The notes under the pieces are model-generated. The model searched no databases and was not told where the DNA came from. It worked only from the letters and a program-made list of their open reading frames with translations. Positions 8,406 through 16,975 of a stretch of DNA of 64,000 bases are shown here, piece by piece. Source of the DNA: Rhodococcus qingshengii (GTDB lineage: Bacteria > Actinomycetota > Actinomycetes > Mycobacteriales > Mycobacteriaceae); the NCBI RefSeq assembly GCF_021025955.1, contig NZ_JAJNCL010000003.1, forward strand, positions 124,001 to 188,000, written 5' to 3'. Numbering within the stretch: the first letter of the stretch is position 1; each line of letters opens with the position of its first letter. The translations under genes were made by a program, and so were the position numbers.

Positions 8406-9995
8406 ATGACGAAGCGTCGACAATCCGCGGTCAGCCGAGTTTCGGAACGCGAATTCGCCGAACTCCGACAGGCTGCCGTCGACAAGTTCGAGCGGGAAAG
8501 CCTGGAGCGAGCGGCCAAGATTCACGGCCCGTCCGTTCCGGAACTGACTGCGAATGCAGCTCGTCGAAGCACCGTCATCATGCTGGCGAGCCGAGTTGCC
8601 GTCGCCGCGATGGGTTGGATTGGCTCCGTTCTGATCGCTCGATCGATCAGCCCGGAGCAATTCGGCCAGTTCTCACTGATTTTCGGGCTGCTGGGGCTCT
8701 TGTCCGTCATCACCGACCTCGGCGTCGGCAGAGTCGTCCTCGCGAAATTGGTCGAGAGCAACCCGTGGGACGTATCTCTGGTCACGTCGGCCTTCATCTC
8801 GCTTCGTATCGCCCTCGGCTTGTTCGGATACGTGTTGGCAGTCGGATACGTATGGGTTCTCGGCTACCCCGCCGACGTCGTCGAAGCAACGGCGATTGCC
8901 GGCTTGGTCGTCGTGGTAGCAACACCGAGCCACGCGCTTTCCGTCATGTACCAGAGCCGTCTGCGAATGACATATGTGGCTATCGCCGAAGGCCTGGGAC
9001 AGCTTGTCCAATTGATCGCGACTATCGCCGCGGTGCTGTGGAACCCGGTACTTGTCGTTCTTGTCCTTCCAGCCGTCGCCAACGAAGTAGTCGCCGCCGT
9101 CATCAAGATTCGTGGAGTGCGGAAAGGGATCGCCGGACCGCGGCCGTCGTCACGCGTCCAGTTTCGGCGATGGCGCGAAATGCTCATTGAGGCGATACCG
9201 CTGAGCATCGGATTCGCCTTCGTCACACTGCTGTCGAAAGTAGACGTGCTTCTCCTCGGTAAGCTCGACACCTTCGATTCCGTCGGTCTGTACACCATCG
9301 GCTACAAGTTCGCCGACCTCTTGTCGATAGTCGCGATCACGGTGGTCACCCCGGTCACGACCCTGCTGGTATCGGCTTGGCCGGACCAGCTCGATGTCTT
9401 CCGGCAGCGCAGTCGCGAGGCATTCATCGTGCTCACGTTGATGGGGAGTGCCGCACTGGTCGCATTCTGGCCCGCCGCAACCGAAGTTCTTGCCCTGCTT
9501 TACGGCTCGAGATTTGCTGCCGCCGATACATCCACTCGTCTCCTCGTCCTGGGAACCTGCTTTTCCATGCTGACCCAGTTGGGTCTCATGGTCCTGGTCG
9601 CGAGTGGTCGCCACCGCACGTATCCTTGGATCGCCATCGGCGGTTTGGTGATCAACGTTGTGATCAACCTGGTCCTCATTCCTCGAATGTCTTTCAACGG
9701 AGCCGCAATCGCCACGGTTGCCACCGAGATTCTCCTCTTCGCGGCAATCTGGATAGTGGTATTCCGCACACTCCCCGTTCGGAAACTCTTTCCGGCAGTG
9801 CCGTTCACGATCATCTCCGCCGTCTGCGCCGGCGTAGTCGTTCTGGGAACGCTGTGCGTGGAGAGATTCGGAATTCCATGGCTCGCTGTTTCGCTCGTTG
9901 CACCGATCATGATGATCGGAATCGTCGCAATGCTCCCCATCTCGGACGGAAAGTCCTTGACCTCACTCGTCAGACCACGTGGAGGAAATGCGTGA
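8406..9995 (+). CDS. Wzx-type polysaccharide flippase (MOP superfamily)
   Basis: 529 residues. The first 60 or so are polar; then come about 12-14 transmembrane segments typical of MOP/Wzx exporters, including the N-terminal motif region RSISPEQFGQFSLIFGLLGLLSV cut by helix boundaries. It would translocate the undecaprenyl-linked glycan unit to the outer face. ATG 8406 is preferred; a TTG at 8397 would add three residues. The unusually long charged N-terminal extension before the first helix is noteworthy and may be cytosolic. The stop overlaps the next gene as GTGA, with GGAGGAAA inside this gene as that gene's ribosome site. Confidence 0.87.
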   Translation: MTKRRQSAVSRVSEREFAELRQAAVDKFERESLERAAKIHGPSVPELTANAARRSTVIMLASRVAVAAMGWIGSVLIARSISPEQFGQFSLIFGLLGLLSVITDLGVGRVVLAKLVESNPWDVSLVTSAFISLRIALGLFGYVLAVGYVWVLGYPADVVEATAIAGLVVVVATPSHALSVMYQSRLRMTYVAIAEGLGQLVQLIATIAAVLWNPVLVVLVLPAVANEVVAAVIKIRGVRKGIAGPRPSSRVQFRRWREMLIEAIPLSIGFAFVTLLSKVDVLLLGKLDTFDSVGLYTIGYKFADLLSIVAITVVTPVTTLLVSAWPDQLDVFRQRSREAFIVLTLMGSAALVAFWPAATEVLALLYGSRFAAADTSTRLLVLGTCFSMLTQLGLMVLVASGRHRTYPWIAIGGLVINVVINLVLIPRMSFNGAAIATVATEILLFAAIWIVVFRTLPVRKLFPAVPFTIISAVCAGVVVLGTLCVERFGIPWLAVSLVAPIMMIGIVAMLPISDGKSLTSLVRPRGGNA

Positions 9996-11074
9996 CTCGC
10001 ACGCTCGTATTCGTCAGTCACACCGGAGAAGTGTCCGGTGCCGAACTTGTCATGCTCGAACTCATGCGATTGGCCAAAGTACGCGGGCACTCCGTAGTCC
10101 TCGCATGCGCAGAAGGACCGCTACGCAAGCGCGCGGCCGACATTGCCGAAATCATCGAACTCCCGGTTCTGGGCCTACGCGGTGAAAGCGGATTCGACCG
10201 CATCTCCGCGATCACGACGGTCGTGAAGAACTGGCGTAAAGCCGGACGTGTCATTGCCTCCCGAACACGAGGATCGAATGCGACCGTCATAGTGAATTCG
10301 CTGTTCGCGCTTCCGGCAATCAGACTCGGTGGGGTCGACGGCGGTGCCACATGGTTGGTACACGACACCCTCTCGAGCGCCAAGCAACGAATCGTGGTTC
10401 GAATCGCGAAGCCTGCCATCGTCAAAGCTGTCGCAGTGTCCGGACCCACCTCCGTTCCCGTGCGCCAGCTCGGTGTTCACACCACTATCTCGCGGCTCGG
10501 TGTCCCGGTACCGGCCGACGTCGTCGACATCAATTCTCCCGCAACAGGAGTCATCGGGATCATGGGCTCGATCACGCCGTGGAAAGGCCACCAGGTCTTG
10601 CTCGACGCAGTAGCCGAAATACCCGAGATCACTCTGGAGGTCGCCGGCACCGCGTTCCCGGGCGACGAAACGTACGTCGAAGAGTTGCAACGCCGTTCAG
10701 CGCTCCCGGATCTCGCCGGGCGCGTTCGGTTCCTCGGCCATGTCGATGCATTGAGCACCGTGCAGCGATGGGACCTGGCTATTTCGGCCAGCACGTCACC
10801 GGAAGCGGGACCTCTGGTGCTTCTCGAAGCAATGAGCGCGGGTGTACCGGTTATCGGAACGAACCACGGCGGTACGAGCGAGGTTCTCGCCGACGGCGCC
10901 GGCTCGCTGGTCGCGGTTGGCGACGCATCTCAACTGGCGTCCGAGATATCCAGACTGCTGGCGGACCACGCGTGCCGCACCGAACTTGCCGGAAAGGGTC
11001 GGCGGCGGGTAGTCGAGCGCTACGACATCAAGAAGAATCTACCCGCGATGCTGCAGGAACTCGTCAATGACTAG
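9992..11074 (+). CDS. GT4-family glycosyltransferase
   Basis: 360 residues, GTG start at 9992 with an excellent Shine-Dalgarno sequence GGAGGAAA at 9981-9988, overlapping the flippase stop by 4 bases. The N-terminal glycine/serine loop (VSHTGEVSGAELVMLEL), the donor strand IGIMGSITPWKGHQ and the EX7E motif (EAGPLVLLE) identify a GT-B GT4 enzyme. It probably adds a later sugar of the repeat unit. It overlaps the following glycosidase-like gene by 8 bases, so glycan assembly and the secreted enzyme are produced from one message. Confidence 0.87.
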   Translation: MTRTLVFVSHTGEVSGAELVMLELMRLAKVRGHSVVLACAEGPLRKRAADIAEIIELPVLGLRGESGFDRISAITTVVKNWRKAGRVIASRTRGSNATVIVNSLFALPAIRLGGVDGGATWLVHDTLSSAKQRIVVRIAKPAIVKAVAVSGPTSVPVRQLGVHTTISRLGVPVPADVVDINSPATGVIGIMGSITPWKGHQVLLDAVAEIPEITLEVAGTAFPGDETYVEELQRRSALPDLAGRVRFLGHVDALSTVQRWDLAISASTSPEAGPLVLLEAMSAGVPVIGTNHGGTSEVLADGAGSLVAVGDASQLASEISRLLADHACRTELAGKGRRRVVERYDIKKNLPAMLQELVND

Positions 11075-12152
11075 ATATGTTCGGATGGCCGCGGTCGCCA
11101 CAGTTCTCGTGACCGTCGGAGCGTTACTCCATTCGTCGGTGTCCACGTCGTACGAACCTTGCCCGGTAGCGCCGCCCATCGATGACCTCGGAATCGCTCT
11201 GGGAGCCGGCTATACGGCACTCCCGAAATCCGATATCGAGATCAACGTCGACGCAGTCCGGGATTCGGGCTCGAGTTGGGTCAGATTCGACGTCGACTGG
11301 TCTTCCATCGAAGCTGAGCAAGGGCAGTTCGATTGGTCGGGTACCGATCGACTTGTGGAGGCCTCGAAATCGGCAGGGCTCGAAGTACTTGCTCTGATCA
11401 CGTACACGCCGGCGTGGGCACGGGACTCGAAAGCACCCGCCTCCGATTCGCACACCAAACCAGCCGACCCCGCGACGTTCGCCACCTTCGCGGCCATCGC
11501 CGCCCAGCGCTACGGCGATGCGATTTCGGCCTGGGAAATATGGAACGAACCCAACCTCCACATGTTCTTCAATCCCGCGCCGGACCCCACCTACTATTCG
11601 ACACTTCTGTCCCTCTCCAGCGCGGCGATCAAGCGGGTTCAGCCCCATGCAACGATAGTTTCGGGTGGACTCTCACCGGCCCCCGACGACGGTGTGAACA
11701 TCAGTCCCACCACCTTCCTTTCCGAGATGTACCAGTCAGGAGTACGGACCCATTTCGACGCCGTCGGAATGCATCCGTACAGCTTCCCGGCCATGCCCTC
11801 GGACCCACTCACCAAGAGTTGGAATGCGTTCTTTCGGATGAAAACAATGCGCCAGACGATGATCGACAACGGCGACGCCGCCAAGACGATATGGGCGACC
11901 GAATTCGGTTCGCCGACCGGTAACGATCCGACCTCGGTTACCACAGCCGATCAGGCAGCCATTCTCCGCGACGGAATCAACGAAGCCCGTCGGGGTGGCT
12001 ACGTGTCGAAGCTATTCGTCTACAGCCTCGTGGATCGCGGAATCGACAAGGGAGACCGAGAACAAAACTTTGGATTGTTGGATGCCGCATTCGAACCGAA
12101 GCCGGCAATGAAAGTTCTCGAAGATGCCAGCAAAACTGGCGGATGTACCTGA
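11067..12152 (+). CDS. Secreted or membrane-anchored glycoside-hydrolase-like protein (TIM barrel, GH5/GH39-like)
   Basis: 361 residues. A hydrophobic N-terminal segment (about 7-27) acts as signal or anchor. The rest is a clan GH-A-like TIM barrel: WVRFDVDW near the N-terminus, the acid/base motif WNEPN (Glu161) after strand 4, MHPYSF, and ATEFG (Glu279) as the candidate nucleophile after strand 7. The 118-residue spacing fits the clan. It overlaps the upstream GT gene by 8 bases and so belongs to the glycan operon. Likely roles are trimming, release or remodelling of the polysaccharide outside the membrane. It is about half identical by eye to the protein at 12375-13469. Confidence 0.82.
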   Translation: MTRYVRMAAVATVLVTVGALLHSSVSTSYEPCPVAPPIDDLGIALGAGYTALPKSDIEINVDAVRDSGSSWVRFDVDWSSIEAEQGQFDWSGTDRLVEASKSAGLEVLALITYTPAWARDSKAPASDSHTKPADPATFATFAAIAAQRYGDAISAWEIWNEPNLHMFFNPAPDPTYYSTLLSLSSAAIKRVQPHATIVSGGLSPAPDDGVNISPTTFLSEMYQSGVRTHFDAVGMHPYSFPAMPSDPLTKSWNAFFRMKTMRQTMIDNGDAAKTIWATEFGSPTGNDPTSVTTADQAAILRDGINEARRGGYVSKLFVYSLVDRGIDKGDREQNFGLLDAAFEPKPAMKVLEDASKTGGCT

Positions 12153-12374
12153 AAAAGAATCACTGAATCCATCCACAGTCGGCCAAAGCCGAAAAATACC
12201 AACCGGCGCATTCCACCAAGCCATGGAAGCAGTCATAGGTGCTGAAGAAAAGACCTGGCGACTTCTGTCTAACAAGCGATTTCGTGCAACCCTGCTACTT
12301 GCCGGATAGTTCGGCAATTTCCGGTTCCGCTTGGTCATTGGTGTTGCATCCACTGTGGAAGGAAGGTGGTCGAC

Positions 12375-13469
12375 GTGAGTCGACTTCGGTTACTCCTCGC
12401 TGTTGCTCTGATATTTACGATCGGTTCGTTGAACGCCTGCGCGCCGGCGCCGGTTCCGACAACAACTTCGACTCCCCCCGCAACAACCTGCAGTTCCGTG
12501 AGTCTGGGAATCGCGGCAGGAGCACCACTGAACACCCTGTCCCAGAATGATCTGGATGCCGAACTGGTCGCCATGAAAAATGCCGGCACCACGTGGCTTC
12601 GATTCGACATCGACTGGTCGGTAGTCGAACCTACACGTGGACAGCAGAATTGGGCATCAACCGACCGCATCGTAGACCGAGCGCGCCTCCAAGGACTCTC
12701 ACTACTTGCCATCGTCACGTACACCCCGCCCTGGGCGCGAGTGGCGGGCGCAAGTGACAGCCATGGATACCCGTCCGACACCGCAGCCTTCGCAAAATTC
12801 GCACAGCAAGCAGCACAACGCTATTCAACCAAGATCAGCACTTGGGAGATCTGGAACGAGCCGAACCTCACCCAGTTCTTCCGGCCGAAGCCGAACGTCA
12901 ATACGTACACGACCATGTTGAAGGCCGCGGCGGCAAGCATCAGAGCGGCGCAACCGGGCGCCAAGATCCTCAACGGAGGCCTCTCGCCGGCCGTCGACAA
13001 TGGCTCCGACATCTCGCCGGTGACGTACCTCAAGGGTATGTACGCCGCCGGGGCGAAATCGTCCTTCGATGTCTTCTCGATCCATCCATACAGCTGGCCC
13101 GCCCTCCCCTCCGACGCGAGTACACAGGAGTGGAACACTTTCTACCGAATCCGGCTCATGCACGATTCCATGGTCGCCAACGGTGACGGTGCCAAGAAAG
13201 TCTGGGCTACCGAATTCGGCGCCCCCACCGGCAACGGCCCGACCGCGGTCAGTCCACAATTGCAAGCAAGTATCTTGGCCGATGGGTTCGCTCAGGCGAA
13301 GATACTCGGATACATCGAACGGATATTCGTGTACAGCATGCGCGACCGCGGCACCAACACGGCGGACATAGAACAGAACTTTGGCATGGTGACGATGAAC
13401 TACACCGCCAAACCCGCCCTGGCAGCGGTCAAACAAGCCATTGGCGGTTGCAGCTCACCGAAGATTTGA
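12375..13469 (+). CDS. Lipoprotein glycoside hydrolase paralogue (GH5/GH39-like)
   Basis: 364 residues. GTG 12375 is chosen over GTG 12366 because GGAAGGAAGG ends at 12366, giving an 8-base spacer. The signal peptide ends in lipobox LNAC (Cys22), followed by a Pro/Thr-rich linker, so the enzyme is probably tethered to the outer face of the membrane. Catalytic candidates are Glu162 in WNEPN and Glu280 in ATEFG. It is a clear paralogue of the upstream gene, separated by 222 bases in which I see no gene. The pair suggests one differently anchored copy each of the same activity. It ends 15 bases before the convergent Wzz-like gene. Confidence 0.83.
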   Translation: MSRLRLLLAVALIFTIGSLNACAPAPVPTTTSTPPATTCSSVSLGIAAGAPLNTLSQNDLDAELVAMKNAGTTWLRFDIDWSVVEPTRGQQNWASTDRIVDRARLQGLSLLAIVTYTPPWARVAGASDSHGYPSDTAAFAKFAQQAAQRYSTKISTWEIWNEPNLTQFFRPKPNVNTYTTMLKAAAASIRAAQPGAKILNGGLSPAVDNGSDISPVTYLKGMYAAGAKSSFDVFSIHPYSWPALPSDASTQEWNTFYRIRLMHDSMVANGDGAKKVWATEFGAPTGNGPTAVSPQLQASILADGFAQAKILGYIERIFVYSMRDRGTNTADIEQNFGMVTMNYTAKPALAAVKQAIGGCSSPKI

Positions 13470-13484
13470 TACTGACACCGTCGA

Positions 13485-15443
13485 TCAATTTTTCGATGTG
13501 TTTGCATTAGGCTCCGTGCGTGCCAGGTTTACTCGCGAAGCAGTTCGCCGCTCACGCGCCGCCGAAATATCTCTGGTGGTCAGCATAATTCGTTCGGTTC
13601 TCATTTCGGAGTTGATGTCGTCTCCATCGGCGACATCAACTCCGCGTCCGTCGCTGTCATCTTTCTCGACGTTGCGCGAATCGTCGTCATTCTTTGCCGC
13701 GTCCGGCTTTCCATTGTCCTCTGCGCCGGGAAGGCTGTTCCGATCGATAGTCACGGTTGCCGAATCGATCAAATCCCGACGGGCCCGGCGATCGATCATT
13801 TCGAACGACTCGGATGAAGAAACGACTCCTGCGCCAAGATTGGACGCTCCGCCTTCGTCAGCGGGGTTACGACGCCACGCTTGCCCGTCCACGGTGTGAG
13901 ACCGGCGACGGTCGCTACCTACCGGCGCGGCCTCGTTCCAGGGTTCAGGGTTCCTCACATCACGGCTCCGTATGTCACGCATCTTGCCATCCATCGAGTC
14001 GAGCGACGCCGGAGACGGTGCGCCTGCAGCGCGACTCAGCTTCGCTCGCTCGTTGAGACCGTCCAGCTCGACCTGCGCAGGTGGTGGTCCGGGAGGCTCT
14101 GTTGCCCTGGCAGCCCCGGATGTGTCTGACTGCCCGCTTCCTTCGACTTTCTTCGACGAATCCGCGTGACCTTCGGCTCTGGGTCGGGGAGCGGCGCCGA
14201 CGCTGCCCGTTCCGCTCAATCGACTTCGTGCAGAAGCGATGAGAGACTCCGACACGGCAGGCCCCACGAGGATGAGCGATCGTGTGACGTCTACTTCGGC
14301 CAACGCGCGGAGGCAGTCGGTGACGTCCTTCTGATCAGCATCGAGAACCGAGACCACCACGAGGGCAAAGTCGACCGCATTGGAATCGACTGTGCTCCAC
14401 CAGTCAGATGACAACGAACGTTGCGAGATGCGCGAGCGCAGCCCCTCCGGCACCACCCACGAATCCATGGCGACACCTTCACCGAACAACACCAATACGT
14501 GACTACCGAGACTTGCACGCTGAGTCACCGTCAAAGCGACATTCGACGGCATCTCGGCGGTCGGCGAATGCTGAAGCAACAGAGACGTACCGAACTTCTT
14601 CGCCGCGCGACGCGCCCAGGCATCGGTCATGCGTGTGCCGAATCGACCCCGGCAGGCGGCAAGAATCTCGGCAGCAAGGATGGTCACAGCCAGGAAGGCA
14701 ACAGCCGATTCCACAAAAGGCTTGGGGGCGACCGGTAGTCCGGACCCGGCAGGCGCCGACAGCAATTCCAGTCGATCGCCCGAGCCCGCCTCGGTCGTCA
14801 TCTGCTTGAGTTGTTCGAGCTTGGCGTCCAGATCAGCTCTGACGGCCGTGTCCTCGACCGGTGTTTCATAGTTGTCGATACTTTCCTGCCGCGCATCCGA
14901 CAGTTCGGTATTCAGTCGTGCGACCTCGTCGTTCAGGGTCTTCGTTCGACGAACGAGAGTCTCGGCATTGCGCTTGCTCTGAGCATCGTCGAGAGCTTTG
15001 ACGATGACACGCCCCAACTTGTCGGCCTCGAGTTGACTGTATCCAGTTGCCTTCACGAACAGGAGTGACGGCGTGGTTCCGGGCGTGACCGCCATGAAAG
15101 CAGAGACAGGCACACCGCTCCAGGCATCGCCCATTTGAGCCTGAATATCTGCGACAACGGCGTTGTCGGTCGCCAGTGCGACGTACGGAGCCACCAACTG
15201 GCCGAGATTCGCATCGGTGATGACGACCTGCGAGCCGGCCTGAACTTCGGCGACGATGTTCGACTCGTAGACCGGCGTCGCACTGCCCCGCACCATGTAC
15301 AGCGCGCCACTCACCAACAGTCCGAGTACGAGTGCTGGAAGGAGGACCCGACCAAGGTTGCGCACGTGCGCAACCAGATCGAAGGTCGGTGGGACACCTA
15401 GCTCACGACGAATCGCAGCGTCCCTCGCCCGCACTTCTGACAC
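13485..15443 (-). CDS. Wzz-like polysaccharide co-polymerase with degenerate kinase-like and disordered C-terminal regions
   Basis: 652 residues. Two transmembrane segments (about 33-51 and 243-263) flank an extracytoplasmic region with a coiled coil (about 155-215) and a proline-rich stretch (PAGSGLPVAPKP) just before the second segment, the layout of polysaccharide co-polymerases. After it, residues 264-415 resemble the shape of a BY-kinase domain, but I find no Walker A or Tyr cluster, so kinase activity is unlikely. Residues 420-652 are low-complexity, charged and probably disordered. It would set chain length with Wzy. The upstream region carries an ARE-type half site at 15516. Confidence 0.78.
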   Translation of the reverse strand: MSEVRARDAAIRRELGVPPTFDLVAHVRNLGRVLLPALVLGLLVSGALYMVRGSATPVYESNIVAEVQAGSQVVITDANLGQLVAPYVALATDNAVVADIQAQMGDAWSGVPVSAFMAVTPGTTPSLLFVKATGYSQLEADKLGRVIVKALDDAQSKRNAETLVRRTKTLNDEVARLNTELSDARQESIDNYETPVEDTAVRADLDAKLEQLKQMTTEAGSGDRLELLSAPAGSGLPVAPKPFVESAVAFLAVTILAAEILAACRGRFGTRMTDAWARRAAKKFGTSLLLQHSPTAEMPSNVALTVTQRASLGSHVLVLFGEGVAMDSWVVPEGLRSRISQRSLSSDWWSTVDSNAVDFALVVVSVLDADQKDVTDCLRALAEVDVTRSLILVGPAVSESLIASARSRLSGTGSVGAAPRPRAEGHADSSKKVEGSGQSDTSGAARATEPPGPPPAQVELDGLNERAKLSRAAGAPSPASLDSMDGKMRDIRSRDVRNPEPWNEAAPVGSDRRRSHTVDGQAWRRNPADEGGASNLGAGVVSSSESFEMIDRRARRDLIDSATVTIDRNSLPGAEDNGKPDAAKNDDDSRNVEKDDSDGRGVDVADGDDINSEMRTERIMLTTRDISAARERRTASRVNLARTEPNANTSKN

Positions 15444-15490
15444 GTCAGTTACCTCCAGTGTGACAATCGGCTAAAACCTTCAGCGAAAAG

Positions 15491-15537
15491 AAACTGATAG
15501 TTTGCTGAATCCAGTTAAACATACCCGAAGTCGGTCA
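15491..15537. promoter_or_regulatory. Small palindrome and ARE-type half site upstream of the Wzz-like gene
   Basis: Between the Wzz-like start (15443, minus) and the next gene there is a palindrome AAACT-GAT-AGTTT (15491-15503) and, at 15516-15525, TAAACATACC, identical to the complement of the half site at 4226-4235. The partner half in the 8-5-8 frame (GTCGGTCA, 15530-15537) is poor. It may be a one-sided or weak site. Confidence 0.35.
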
Positions 15538-15538
15538 A

Positions 15539-16318
15539 TCAGTTACCCAACAGCCAACGAGGTCTCGACCACATCTGCCAGTACTCGATGATCTCGGCAC
15601 CTGCCGCGTCGTACAAGCCGTTGCCGACGTCACTACCGAGGAAGCACACCGAGCCCTCCCCAACCTCGGAATATGCGGTTCTGGCCACCTGACGCACAAC
15701 GCGCAACCCGTGACCCTTCCGTCGTCCGGTCGTACGCGTGCCGCCCGCCCAAGCCGTGCTGATCGGTTGCCCGAACGAAAGCATTGCCGCAGTCTGCAGG
15801 TCCCCGTCTTCGATCAATCCGAGGACTAACCGTTCCACGCGCCCGTCTGTGTACTTCGACGAGTACACGAGTTCCGCGGACGCCAGATCGACGCCGAACA
15901 CGTCTCCAGCGAGTTCGCGTGCGCCGGAAAGCTCCGCGCCATCGAGCACTTTGACGCTGGAGTCAGCTTCCCAAGGGATGTTCGGCATTGCTCGCAACGG
16001 ACTCGACGCAACACAGACCCAGCCCGCGTCCGCCATGACGGTGGCAGCGTTCAACCCAGCGCCGGCAAGCATGATGACGCTCCGCGTCTCCTCTGCGAGA
16101 ACCCGTTCCAACACCTCGGACGCATTCTTACGGACGTTCCCGTCGTAGACGAGCGCCAAGTTGTAACTTGGATCCGGAGCACCCGTGAGCGCAATCCACC
16201 ACCCGTCTTCCATGATGTGCAGACCGTCCGGCGGCACAAGTCCATACATGTTGTGTCCGAAAGCCTCCCTGACCGTGCGAATTCCAGCCACGGTTCCGGG
16301 TACTTGTCTCGCACTCAT
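15539..16318 (-). CDS. Uncharacterised protein, possibly GNAT-fold
   Basis: 259 residues from ATG 16318 (a TTG one codon upstream is possible; GAGGAT lies at a suitable distance). I do not recognise a family with certainty. Two repeating segments look like GNAT halves: VIMLAGAGLNAATVMADAGWVCV and the later RRKGHGLRVVRQVARTAY plus SVCFLGSD, the latter resembling an acetyl-CoA pyrophosphate loop followed by strands and a helix. There is no signal peptide or membrane segment. Its place between the Wzz-like gene and the initiating transferase suggests glycan modification, possibly acetylation, but this is guesswork from position. Confidence 0.45.
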   Translation of the reverse strand: MSARQVPGTVAGIRTVREAFGHNMYGLVPPDGLHIMEDGWWIALTGAPDPSYNLALVYDGNVRKNASEVLERVLAEETRSVIMLAGAGLNAATVMADAGWVCVASSPLRAMPNIPWEADSSVKVLDGAELSGARELAGDVFGVDLASAELVYSSKYTDGRVERLVLGLIEDGDLQTAAMLSFGQPISTAWAGGTRTTGRRKGHGLRVVRQVARTAYSEVGEGSVCFLGSDVGNGLYDAAGAEIIEYWQMWSRPRWLLGN

Positions 16319-16341
16319 CAAAGGGATCCTCGATTCAAAGT

Positions 16342-16896
16342 ATGATCGGGTCTATCGGAAAACAATCAAAAGCCTTGAAGATTTCGGGCGCATCCTTGTC
16401 AGTACTCACCCTCGTCACGATCGCAGGATGGCCGGTATATGTGGCCCCGAAGATCGACACACCTCGAACCGCTGACGCCGTTGTGGTGCTCGGCGGTGCG
16501 CACGACGGCCGTGAAGAAGTGGGGCTCGAACTGATGAAGCAGGGCTTCGCGCCGCGCATCGTCTTCTCGAATCCATACGGCGACAACGACCACACGATGC
16601 GATCGTTGTGCAAGCCGGCAGTCGACTTCGAAGTTGATTGTTTTGTGCCCTCACCGTCGACCACCGAAGGTGAGGGCATCGAGATCGAGCGGCTCGCTCA
16701 GCTGCACAATTGGCACACCGTGATCGTCGTGACCTTCGTTCCGCACATTTCCCGTGCGAGGTTCATCATTTCGCAGAGCTTCTCGGGGAAACTGCTGATG
16801 GTCGCGAGCCGCCCCGATCTTCCGATCGGCACCTGGGCCTTCAACTACGTCTACCAAACCGCGGGCTACTTGAGGAATGTGATCTCGCGCCGCTGA
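16342..16896 (+). CDS. YdcF/SanA-like DUF218 membrane-anchored protein
   Basis: 184 residues. One N-terminal hydrophobic segment (about 14-33) precedes a DUF218 domain: ADAVVVLGGAHDGREEVGLELMKQG near the start and TEGEGIEIERLAQLHNW followed by IVVTFVPHISRARF. DUF218 proteins (YdcF, SanA, ElyC) are tied to envelope and lipid-carrier metabolism, and the domain is common in glycan loci. It is the only plus-strand gene in this part, starting 23 bases from the divergent gene at 16318, and it ends at a strong bidirectional hairpin. Confidence 0.8.
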   Translation: MIGSIGKQSKALKISGASLSVLTLVTIAGWPVYVAPKIDTPRTADAVVVLGGAHDGREEVGLELMKQGFAPRIVFSNPYGDNDHTMRSLCKPAVDFEVDCFVPSPSTTEGEGIEIERLAQLHNWHTVIVVTFVPHISRARFIISQSFSGKLLMVASRPDLPIGTWAFNYVYQTAGYLRNVISRR

Positions 16897-16922
16897 TCGA
16901 GTTGATATCGCGACCAACCAAA

Positions 16923-16963
16923 CCGGGCCATACTCGGAGATTCTGTCTCCAAGCATGGCCCGG
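16923..16963. terminator. Bidirectional hairpin terminator
   Basis: Perfect 9-bp arms CCGGGCCAT (16923-16931) and ATGGCCCGG (16955-16963), with an inner GGAGA/TCTCC stem in the loop. It lies between two convergent genes (ends at 16896 and 16976). There is no long T run, as is usual for high-G+C actinobacteria. Confidence 0.72.
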
Positions 16964-16975
16964 CGACTTTCGGTG

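Noticed and set aside
12124-12309. 61-codon plus-strand frame between the glycosidase genes
   Set aside because: Overlaps the upstream gene out of frame, has no ribosome site, and resembles random sequence.
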